From contig JAUXGG010000103.1 in assembly GCA_030622265.1 (NCBI GenBank), positions 1 to 6,382 of the forward strand: DNA of 6,382 nucleotides. Direction: 5' to 3'. This document shows, piece by piece, positions 1-5,644 of the stretch. The position numbers and the translations under genes were made by a program. The DNA is from Candidatus Eiseniibacteriota bacterium. Lineage in GTDB: Bacteria > Arandabacterota > Arandabacteria > Arandabacterales > Arandabacteraceae. Position 1 is the stretch's first letter. The number at the start of each line of letters is the position of its first letter. The notes under the pieces were generated by a model. It searched no databases, was not told the DNA's origin, and saw only the letters and a list, made by a program, of their open reading frames with translations.

Positions 1-1540
1 AGCCCTTTCCACTGTTTCCGGCCAGCGTGCCCACATCGCTCACCTGGCCGCCACCCTCGGGGTAGAAAGGAGTTCTCTCAAGTTCGATTTCAACTTCCTC
101 GCCGCTGGATGCCGACTCCACGTCGCCACCGCGGCGCCTCATGGACGATATGACCGTGGGGACCTCGAGAGCCTCGTAACCGACGAAGCTCTCCGGCGCC
201 CGGCCCATGTCGTCGGCGACCTCCTGGTCACCGCCTATCTTGCTTGACTTGCGTGCCCGCTCGCGCTGGGTTTCCATCTCGCTTTCGAAGCTGTCCAGGT
301 CGATCTTGAAACCTTGTGTCTCCGCCAGTTCCCGGGTTATCTCGACCGGGAATCCGTAAGTGTCGTAGAGCTTGAAGACGATATCGCCGGGAACCACATC
401 GTCCTTCTTTGCCTTGAGATCCTCCAGAGCATCCTTAAGGATGGCCATGCCCCTCGAGAGGGTCTTCTCGAAGCGCTCCTCATCGGCCTTGATAATAAGC
501 GCAATCTTTTCCTGGTTATCAGTGATCTCGGGGTAGGCATCCCTCATTACATCGATTACCCGGCCCGCGACTTTGTAGATGAAGGCCTCCCGGATTCCCA
601 GCTCCAGGGCCTTGACAACAGCGCGCCTCAAGATTCTCCTGATCACATAGCCTCTCCCCTCGTTGGAGGGAAGCACCCCTTCGGAGATGGCGAAGCACAA
701 GCCGCGAGCGTGATCCGCGATCACGCGTACCGCCACTTCCTGCGAGGTGTCTTTGCGATCGATATTGGCTTCGTCCTTCACGAATTCGATGATGGGCAGG
801 AAGATGTCGGTCTCGAAGGTGGACCCGGCGCCCTGGCTTGCCATGGCGAGGCGTTCCAGACCCATCCCCGTGTCGACACCCTTTCGCTCCAGCGGGCCCT
901 GATTGCCTTCCTCATCCTGGAAGAACTGCGGGAATACCAGGTTCCAGACCTCAACGAAGCGGTCACAGTCACACGCGGGCGTGCAATCGGGGCTACCGCA
1001 GCCGACCTCGCTGCCCCGGTCGAAGTGAATCTCCGAACACGGGCCGCAGGCTCCGGTAAGGCCCGCAGGTCCCCAGAAGTTGTCACACTTGCCCAGGCGA
1101 TAGATCTTCTCGCGGGCAATGCCCATCTGCTCGACCCAGATATTCTCGGCCTCGTCATCGTCCTCATAGATCGTGATATAGAGCTTCTCCACGGGCAGGC
1201 CGACGACATTGGTGATGAAATCCCAGGCCCACTCGATGGCCTCCTGCTTGAAGTAATCGCCGAAGCTGAAGTTGCCCAGCATTTCAAAAAAAGTATGGTG
1301 CATGGCAGTACGTCCGACCTCGTCGAGATCGTTCGCACGAAGGCACTTCTGCACCGATGCCGCCCTGGTGAAGGGGATTGCCCCCTTGGACGCATAGAAC
1401 TGCTTGAACTGCACCATGCCCGCTATGTTGAAAAGCAATGAAGGGTCACCTTCGGGGACCAGCGAAGCGCTCGGCACCACCGTATGACCCCTGTCCCGGA
1501 AGTAGTCCAGGAAAGCCTTGCGGAGTTCATTTGACTTCAT
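1..1540 (-). CDS. alaS: Alanyl-tRNA synthetase, N-terminal 513 residues (cut by window edge)
   Basis: Cytoplasmic enzyme that activates alanine with ATP and charges tRNA-Ala. The frame reads without a stop from ATG at 1540 to the window edge, giving 513 of the roughly 870-880 residues usual for the family. Class II catalytic core: the motif 2 region includes QKCLRANDLDEVG (64-76) and HHTFFEMLGNFSFGDYF (81-97). ACGPCSEIHFDRG (164-176) and the motif 3 stretch DTGMGLERL (223-231) follow. Between them is a Cys-rich insertion (C181, C186, C190, C192), known from many bacterial AlaRS and probably metal-binding. The tRNA-recognition helices follow, including EGRGYVIRRILRRAV (294-308). The editing domain has just begun at TPFYPEGGGQVSD (490-502); its zinc-binding HxxxH lies outside the window. 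M80 sits where many homologues have Arg (TARHHTFF). It starts 2 nt after the recX stop with GGAG 10 nt upstream, so it is probably co-transcribed and leaves no room for a T-box leader. Family assignment is essentially certain. Confidence 0.97.
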   Translation of the reverse strand, partial: MKSNELRKAFLDYFRDRGHTVVPSASLVPEGDPSLLFNIAGMVQFKQFYASKGAIPFTRAASVQKCLRANDLDEVGRTAMHHTFFEMLGNFSFGDYFKQEAIEWAWDFITNVVGLPVEKLYITIYEDDDEAENIWVEQMGIAREKIYRLGKCDNFWGPAGLTGACGPCSEIHFDRGSEVGCGSPDCTPACDCDRFVEVWNLVFPQFFQDEEGNQGPLERKGVDTGMGLERLAMASQGAGSTFETDIFLPIIEFVKDEANIDRKDTSQEVAVRVIADHARGLCFAISEGVLPSNEGRGYVIRRILRRAVVKALELGIREAFIYKVAGRVIDVMRDAYPEITDNQEKIALIIKADEERFEKTLSRGMAILKDALEDLKAKKDDVVPGDIVFKLYDTYGFPVEITRELAETQGFKIDLDSFESEMETQRERARKSSKIGGDQEVADDMGRAPESFVGYEALEVPTVISSMRRRGGDVESASSGEEVEIELERTPFYPEGGGQVSDVGTLAGNSGKG

Positions 1541-1542
1541 GT

Positions 1543-2202
1543 TCAGTCTTCTCCGTTCGATCGACCGGCGGCGTAGTCAACAGCGTCCGCCGCCACTTCA
1601 GAGGCGAAACCGCGTCTCAAGAGGTGGCCGAACACCCTCCGCCTTGCCGCGGCCTCCGGCATGTGGCCGAACCTTGAGAATCTCTTCACCGCAAGTTCCC
1701 TCGCGACCCCGGTCTCGGCCTCAACACTGTACTCCCCCGCCAGCACCTCTTCCAGGACCTCCCTCGTGATGCCCCTGGCCCTGAGCTGATGCTCGAGGAG
1801 CTTCCTGCCATGAGTGCCTCTTGAGATCTTTTCCGTTATCCATAGCCGGGCAAAGACCCGGTCATCCACGTGGCCCTCGGCCTTGAGGTCCTCGATCAGC
1901 CTGTTCGATGCAGCGCCGGGGATCTTCCTCGCCCGGAGCTGTTTCCTGAGCTCCACTTCGGTTCTGGGTCTGACCTTTAGGAGCCTCATGGCAGCCTGGC
2001 GGGCCTTGCCATAAGCGTACGCGGAATCGATCGCTTCCGCCTGTGCCCGGTCGACACAGGCGCCCACCTCCAGGCCGAACCGGCCGAGATCATTCTCGAG
2101 AACCCTTATCTCAGACCCATCGGAGAGCTTTACGAGATACTCGCTTTTCCTGGGGACACGCTCCACGACGGAGACTACAGGCGAAGATTCAAAACCGGTC
2201 AT
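1543..2202 (-). CDS. recX: RecX, regulatory protein that modulates RecA
   Basis: A 219-residue protein of the RecX family. In characterised bacteria RecX binds RecA filaments and limits their extension and activity. The N-terminal part (about 1-55) is a small, beta-rich segment (EYLVKLSDGSEIRVLENDLGRFGL). The rest is made of helical repeats typical of the family: AYGKARQAAMRLLKVRPRTEVELRKQLRARKIP (about 63-95), then a segment with LIEDLKAEGHVDDRVFARLWITEKISRGTHGRKLLEHQLRARGI, and a last repeat ending in HLLRRGFASEVAADAVDYA. The pattern 'G-x-(V/I)-(D/N)-D-x-x-(F/Y)-A' is a family hallmark. The start is ATG 2202; an in-frame TGA two codons upstream rules out a longer protein. It lies 18 nt after recA, the usual partner order. 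No strong ribosome site is visible, so translation may be coupled to recA. The start region carries a 17-bp imperfect duplication, described separately. Confidence 0.93.
   Translation of the reverse strand: MTGFESSPVVSVVERVPRKSEYLVKLSDGSEIRVLENDLGRFGLEVGACVDRAQAEAIDSAYAYGKARQAAMRLLKVRPRTEVELRKQLRARKIPGAASNRLIEDLKAEGHVDDRVFARLWITEKISRGTHGRKLLEHQLRARGITREVLEEVLAGEYSVEAETGVARELAVKRFSRFGHMPEAAARRRVFGHLLRRGFASEVAADAVDYAAGRSNGED
1548..1554 (-). promoter_or_regulatory. Shine-Dalgarno site of alaS inside the recX 3' end
   Basis: The minus strand reads GGAGAAG here, with its GGAG core 10 nt before the alaS ATG. It lies within the last codons of recX, so ribosomes finishing recX would pass through it. 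This supports ATG 1540 as the start and suggests coupling of the two genes. Confidence 0.6.
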
Positions 2203-2219
2203 GTTTCAAACCCGGTCAC
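2186..2219 (-). repeat. 17-bp imperfect tandem duplication over the recX start
   Basis: On the minus strand GTGACCGGGTTTGAAAC (2219-2203) is followed at once by ATGACCGGTTTTGAATC (2202-2186), 14 of 17 bases identical. The second copy holds the recX start codon and first codons (M-T-G-F-E). The first copy would read V-T-G-F-E but, being 17 nt long, runs out of frame and hits TGA at the junction. It fills nearly the whole recA-recX gap. Confidence 0.7.
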
Positions 2220-2220
2220 A

Positions 2221-3294
2221 TCATTCAGTTGACGCGCTCTTGGCCGACGGTATGGGTAGCTCCAGGGCCTCTCTTACCTTTGTGTCAATCTCGACCCTCA
2301 GCTCGTCGTTTTCCTTAAGGTACTTGCGCGCATTGTCTTTTCCCTGACCCAGTCTTTCCTTCCCGAAGGAATACCACGTGCCGCTCTTCTCAATGATATT
2401 ATGGATCACACCCAGGTCGATGAGCTCGCCCTCATACGATATGCCGGTACCATAGAGGATGTCGAATTCCGCCAGCCTGAAGGGCGGGGCCACCTTGTTC
2501 TTGACCACCTTGGTCCGGGTTCTGTTCCCGACCACCTGGTCGCCATCCTTGATGGAGCCTATTCTACGGATGTCGATCCTGACGGACGAATAGAACTTGA
2601 GCGCCCGTCCACCGGAGGTGGTCTCGGGGTTGCCGAACATCACGCCGATGTTCATCCTGATCTGGTTGACGAAGATCACGCACGTGCGTGACTTGCTGAT
2701 TGAGCCGGTCAGTTTCCTCAGGGCCTGGGACATCAGCCTGGCCTGGAGTCCGATCTGGGTCTCCCCCATCTCGCCGTCGATCTCGGCGCGCGGCACCAGC
2801 GCGGCGACCGAATCGATCGCGACCACGTCAAGCGCCCCGCTCCTCACCAGCATGTCGGTGATCTCCAGCGCCTGCTCACCCGTGTCCGGCTGCGACACCA
2901 GCAGGTTGTCGATGTCCACTCCGAGGGCCTTCGCGTAGTCCGGATCGAGCGCATGCTCCGCATCCACGAAAGCCGCCATTCCTCCCAGCTTCTGGGCACT
3001 GGCGATGATGTGAAGTACCAGGGTGGTCTTTCCCGATGATTCGGGTCCGAATACCTCGATGACCCGGCCTCTCGGCACGCCGCCGACGCCGAGCGCATGA
3101 TCGAGTCCGACCGAACCGGTGGGAATAACCCCGATCTCGGCCCTGGATGGTCCCTCGCCCAACCGCATGATAGAACCTTTGCCGTACTGCCGCTCTATCT
3201 GGGTGATAGCCGCATCGAGCGCCCTGTCCTTGGCTTTGGTGTCACTGCTTGGAATGCTCTCAGCAGCAGGTTTTGTTCTTTGCTTAGCTGCCAT
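2221..3294 (-). CDS. recA: RecA recombinase
   Basis: A 357-residue DNA-dependent ATPase that forms filaments on single-stranded DNA, pairs homologous strands and activates LexA-type self-cleavage in the SOS response. All core elements are present: the Walker A motif GPESSGKTT (83-91), the catalytic Glu of VDAEHALDP (E113), and Walker B VVAID (157-161). DNA-binding loop L1 is around 166-178 ([13 protein letters not shown]), Q211 of NQIR couples ATP to DNA binding, and loop L2 is around 215-229 ([15 protein letters not shown]). The [11 protein letters not shown] segment is at 262-272. The C-terminal tail (SAKSASTE) is short and lacks the strongly acidic end of the E. coli protein. The frame stays open 120 codons further upstream, but that part overlaps thpR and is unlike RecA. 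The start at MAAKQRTK is supported by family length and a strong ribosome site 7 nt upstream. It follows thpR by 19 nt. I see no LexA box or intein. Confidence 0.99.
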   Translation of the reverse strand: MAAKQRTKPAAESIPSSDTKAKDRALDAAITQIERQYGKGSIMRLGEGPSRAEIGVIPTGSVGLDHALGVGGVPRGRVIEVFGPESSGKTTLVLHIIASAQKLGGMAAFVDAEHALDPDYAKALGVDIDNLLVSQPDTGEQALEITDMLVRSGALDVVAIDSVAALVPRAEIDGEMGETQIGLQARLMSQALRKLTGSISKSRTCVIFVNQIRMNIGVMFGNPETTSGGRALKFYSSVRIDIRRIGSIKDGDQVVGNRTRTKVVKNKVAPPFRLAEFDILYGTGISYEGELIDLGVIHNIIEKSGTWYSFGKERLGQGKDNARKYLKENDELRVEIDTKVREALELPIPSAKSASTE

Positions 3295-3301
3295 TGCCCA
3301 G

Positions 3302-3310
3302 CCCCCCTTC
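3302..3310 (-). promoter_or_regulatory. Shine-Dalgarno site that fixes the recA start
   Basis: The minus strand reads GAAGGGGGG, ending 7 nt before ATG 3294. It decides for the 357-residue RecA against the 477-codon open frame that runs back into thpR. It lies in the 19-nt gap after the thpR stop. Confidence 0.7.
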
Positions 3311-3313
3311 TCA

Positions 3314-3901
3314 TTAACCACCGAGAGAGAAACTCTCGAGAACTGTGTAGGTAGGCCCCTCGGGACTAAGCCTGCTTCTAACGAGATTAACCCTATCGAC
3401 CCTGAGTTGCAAGGGATTAAATCGGAGCTCTCTCGCCCCTTCGGCCAGTTCCTTAAGCCTGCCTCCACCGCTGCGCGCGCGGCCGATCGTGAGGTGTCCG
3501 GCGAAGGGCCGCTTCTCGCGCTCGAAGCCGAGCGAGGCGCAGGCGTCCTCGACCCTGCCGGCCAGACTTCGCAGGTTGTCGACGCCCGACTCGAGCCCCA
3601 TCCAGACCACGCGGGGCTTGCCGCGGCCCCGGGGAAACGTCCCCAATCCGGCAACAGTAGCCTCGAAGGAGGTCACGCCCCCCAGCGCCTCGCGGAGTGA
3701 GATCTTGAGATGCTCGACATCGTCCGGCCGGATGTTCCCCAGGAACTTAAGCGTAAGATGGACATTGCCGGGAACCACCCATTTGACATCCGCCCCGATC
3801 CGCCTGAGCTCCTGCTCGAGGGCCTCAACGGTCGACCTCACCTCATCGCTCACAGGAACCGCTATAAAGGCACGTATCGCCTCAGCTCGAGCACCTTCCA
3901 T
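3314..3901 (-). CDS. thpR: RNA 2',3'-cyclic phosphodiesterase (2'-5' RNA ligase family)
   Basis: A 195-residue member of the 2H phosphoesterase superfamily (LigT/ThpR). Characterised relatives open 2',3'-cyclic phosphates on RNA and can reversibly join tRNA halves by 2'-5' linkage in vitro; the natural substrate is generally unclear. Both signature motifs are present: HLTL at 48-51 in [10 protein letters not shown] and HLTI at 136-139 in FAGHLTIGR. The paired histidines form the active site. The N-terminus ([12 protein letters not shown]) and the C-terminal strand ([12 protein letters not shown]) match the family, and the length is normal. I chose ATG 3901 because conserved sequence begins just after it and GGTGGAG lies 9 nt upstream. 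A GTG five codons earlier would overlap that ribosome site. The open frame reaches back to 4105, but that part lies over cinA. The cinA-ligT-recA order is known from other bacteria, for example the Deinococcus radiodurans recA operon. Confidence 0.94.
   Translation of the reverse strand: MEGARAEAIRAFIAVPVSDEVRSTVEALEQELRRIGADVKWVVPGNVHLTLKFLGNIRPDDVEHLKISLREALGGVTSFEATVAGLGTFPRGRGKPRVVWMGLESGVDNLRSLAGRVEDACASLGFEREKRPFAGHLTIGRARSGGGRLKELAEGARELRFNPLQLRVDRVNLVRSRLSPEGPTYTVLESFSLGG
3322..3338 (-). other. Short inverted repeat at the end of thpR, before recA
   Basis: Minus strand: CGAGAG, a 5-nt loop TTTCT, then CTCTCG, a perfect 6-bp stem. It lies in the last codons of thpR, about 12 nt before the recA ribosome site. 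There is no following T-tract, so it does not look like an intrinsic terminator. It is short enough to be chance in a GC-rich coding region. Confidence 0.3.
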
Positions 3902-3910
3902 ACGTGAATT

Positions 3911-3917
3911 CTCCACC
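3911..3917 (-). promoter_or_regulatory. Shine-Dalgarno site of thpR
   Basis: The minus strand reads GGTGGAG, 9 nt before ATG 3901 and just after the cinA TAG stop. It supports the 195-residue ThpR rather than starts further upstream inside cinA. Confidence 0.6.
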
Positions 3918-3920
3918 GGC

Positions 3921-5159
3921 CTAAAGCCCCCGACCCAGCAGGTGACATCGCACAAGATCAAGGCCATGCACCGCAGCCTTGAGCTTGACGATCTCTCGCG
4001 AACCCCGGAAAACCATCCTGCCCGTTTCCGAGCCTTCCAAACCGGCAAGGCCGAAGTAGACCAGGCCCACCGGTTTCTCTTCGGTCCCTCCGCCCGGACC
4101 CGCAATGCCGGTCGTCGAAAGTCCTATGTCGGTTCCCGCTCTTTCTCTTACTCCGCGCGCCATTGCCTCGGCGACCTCGGGACTCACCGCCCCATGTTCC
4201 TCGATCAAGGCGGCTGGAACATCCAGGCTGTCGGTCTTCGCGCTGTTGCTGTATGCGACGATAGCCCTGTCAAAGACCGCGGAGATTCCCGGAACCTGCG
4301 TAAGCAGATGACCTATGAGACCGCCGGTGCATGATTCGGCAACTGCAATGGTCACTCCGCGGTCAATCAGCATCCTGCCTACAACGAAGTGGATATCTTC
4401 ACCCTCCGGCGAATAGACGCGCTCACCCAGGGCCGCGGTTATGATCCTCGTGCTTTCCGATAGGATCCTCATCACCCGGTCCTCGGAACCGCGCGCCGTG
4501 AGGCGGAGCTCGACACCTCCCGGCCGGGGAAGGTAGCCAAGTCCCGCCTCGATCTCATCGATCACCGGCTCAAGTTTGCCGGCAATCGTCGACTCGCTCA
4601 TGCCCGTGGTCTTAAGCACCCTGGTAATGGTAACCTCCGACCTCGGCAGACGCCTGAGGATCGGCAATATGCCATGGACGAAAACGGCTTCCATCTCGTG
4701 CGGCACCCCGGGCATCACGAAGATTCGCGCGTCTCCGTGTTCTATGGAAAAGCCCGCGGCGGCGCCCGCCCGGTTCTCGATGATCTCGGAGTTCTCAGGA
4801 ATACTGGCAAGTGAATCGACCACGGCGGGGGTCGCCGATTTATACCGCTTGAACCTCGCCTCCAGCTGTGCCCTCAGCCCGGGATCGATCACCATCTTCC
4901 TCCCGGTGGCCAGGGCAACGGCCTCTTTGGTGATGTCGTCGCTCGTCGGTCCCAGCCCGCCGGTAACAAAAACGAGGTCGGCGTCACCAAGCGCGATCTC
5001 GATCTGCCTGGCGATAACTTTCACATCATCCCCGACAGTCTCGAGCCTGGACACTCTTATACCTTGCTCGCCGATCCGCCCGGCCAGGTAGGACGAGTTG
5101 GTATCAATCGTGTGACCGCCGGTGAGCTCGTCGCCGATGGTAAGTATGATGGCCCGCAT
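3921..5159 (-). CDS. cinA: CinA family protein: ADP-ribose pyrophosphatase and NMN deamidase domains
   Basis: A 412-residue cytoplasmic protein with the full two-domain CinA layout. The N-terminal molybdopterin-binding-like (COG1058) domain, about 1-170, shows IGDELTGGHTIDTNSSYLAG (8-27), VFVTGGLGPTSDDITKEAV (63-81) and MPGVPHEM (149-156). In characterised CinA it acts as an ADP-ribose pyrophosphatase. A linker domain covers about 175-250. The C-terminal PncC-type domain, about 255-410, shows VAESCTGG (273-280), where S276 aligns with the catalytic serine. It continues with AYSNSAKTDSL (302-312), HGAVSPEVAEAMA (322-334) and STTGIAGPGGGTEEKPVGLVYFG (348-370). This domain deamidates nicotinamide mononucleotide in pyridine-nucleotide salvage. 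ATG 5159 is preferred because the conserved strand starts right there and GGGG lies 8 nt upstream. A GTG three codons earlier, overlapping the pgpA stop as GTGA, is the alternative. It lies 5 nt after pgpA and 19 nt before thpR. The name 'competence-induced' should not be taken to imply competence here. Confidence 0.96.
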   Translation of the reverse strand: MRAIILTIGDELTGGHTIDTNSSYLAGRIGEQGIRVSRLETVGDDVKVIARQIEIALGDADLVFVTGGLGPTSDDITKEAVALATGRKMVIDPGLRAQLEARFKRYKSATPAVVDSLASIPENSEIIENRAGAAAGFSIEHGDARIFVMPGVPHEMEAVFVHGILPILRRLPRSEVTITRVLKTTGMSESTIAGKLEPVIDEIEAGLGYLPRPGGVELRLTARGSEDRVMRILSESTRIITAALGERVYSPEGEDIHFVVGRMLIDRGVTIAVAESCTGGLIGHLLTQVPGISAVFDRAIVAYSNSAKTDSLDVPAALIEEHGAVSPEVAEAMARGVRERAGTDIGLSTTGIAGPGGGTEEKPVGLVYFGLAGLEGSETGRMVFRGSREIVKLKAAVHGLDLVRCHLLGRGL

Positions 5160-5162
5160 AGA

Positions 5163-5171
5163 CCTCACCCC
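5163..5171 (-). promoter_or_regulatory. Shine-Dalgarno site of cinA overlapping the pgpA stop
   Basis: The minus strand reads GGGGTGAGG, containing the pgpA TGA stop. The GGGG part is 8 nt from ATG 5159 but would overlap the alternative GTG start at 5168, which favours the ATG. The arrangement implies coupling of pgpA and cinA translation. Confidence 0.5.
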
Positions 5172-5644
5172 AGCAGGCTTTTAGTGATATGCAATATGAC
5201 AAGTGCGTAGAGCCCCGCAACACCGTCATCAAGCATGATGCCAAGGCCACCACTCACTCGCTCGGCGCGGCGCGCCGGATAAGGCTTGACCACGTCAAAG
5301 AATCTGAAGAGTAAGAACGCGGCCAGGATCCACTTCCAGGTAACCGGGAGATATACAAGCGAGATCAGCATGCCCCAGACCTCGTCTATCACGATGGGCT
5401 TCGCGTCATGCCCGTAGAGTTTCTCGCACCGGTGGGCCGCAGGCACACCCACGGCGAACAAGACCGCCAGGGTGATTATCCAGCCCAGGGGAGAGCCCTC
5501 CGTGAGGGCTCCCGCCTTGAGGAGGATAATATAGAGCACCACACCCACGGCGCTGCCCACCGTACCCGGAAAGACCGGAAAGTAACCCGAATAGAGTCCC
5601 GTGCCGACCAGGGCAGCAAGCCTGTCAGCAAAGGACCGGGTCAA
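5165..5644 (-). CDS. pgpA: Phosphatidylglycerophosphatase A (PgpA/YutG family)
   Basis: A 159-residue membrane protein predicted to remove the terminal phosphate from phosphatidylglycerophosphate, the last step of phosphatidylglycerol synthesis at the inner membrane. Family motifs in order: GTGLYSGYFPVFPGTVGS (14-31), VIDEVWGM (85-92), FRFFDVVKPYPARRAE (113-128) and GGLGIMLDDGVAGLYA (132-147). The acidic residues in the IDE and LDD motifs are the expected catalytic or metal-binding positions. Hydrophobic segments near 32-46, 54-70, 92-112 and 141-156 fit a small multi-pass protein of normal family length. The start is an unusual TTG at 5644, whose TTGA overlaps the porB stop. An in-frame TGA seven codons upstream excludes any longer form, and GGGGA lies 6 nt upstream. 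The overlap suggests translational coupling to porB. Confidence in the family is high; the exact start is less sure. Confidence 0.93.
   Translation of the reverse strand: MTRSFADRLAALVGTGLYSGYFPVFPGTVGSAVGVVLYIILLKAGALTEGSPLGWIITLAVLFAVGVPAAHRCEKLYGHDAKPIVIDEVWGMLISLVYLPVTWKWILAAFLLFRFFDVVKPYPARRAERVSGGLGIMLDDGVAGLYALVILHITKSLLG

Noticed and set aside
314..1441. A 375-codon open frame on the plus strand opposite alaS
   Set aside because: It lies antisense to conserved AlaRS motifs, and its translation resembles no family. Long antisense frames are expected where GC-rich codon use depletes stops. Treated as a shadow.
1541..1542. A T-box leader before alaS
   Set aside because: Only 2 nt separate recX and alaS, and I saw no T-box-like element in the recX 3' end.
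2203..2220. An intrinsic terminator between recA and recX
   Set aside because: The gap is 18 nt, without a GC-rich stem followed by a T-tract on the transcribed strand.
3295..3654. A 120-residue N-terminal extension of RecA
   Set aside because: The frame is open but overlaps thpR. Its composition (Ala/Ser/Pro/Arg-rich) looks like an out-of-frame read, and a strong ribosome site and family length support the start at 3294.
3902..4105. A 68-residue N-terminal extension of ThpR
   Set aside because: It overlaps conserved cinA C-terminal codons and is not ThpR-like. The normal family start and a ribosome site occur at 3901.
3489..4334. A 281-codon plus-strand open frame opposite thpR and cinA, and a similar one at 3119-3700
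   Set aside because: Both are antisense to well-supported genes, span gene borders without a sensible start site, and show no recognisable domain.
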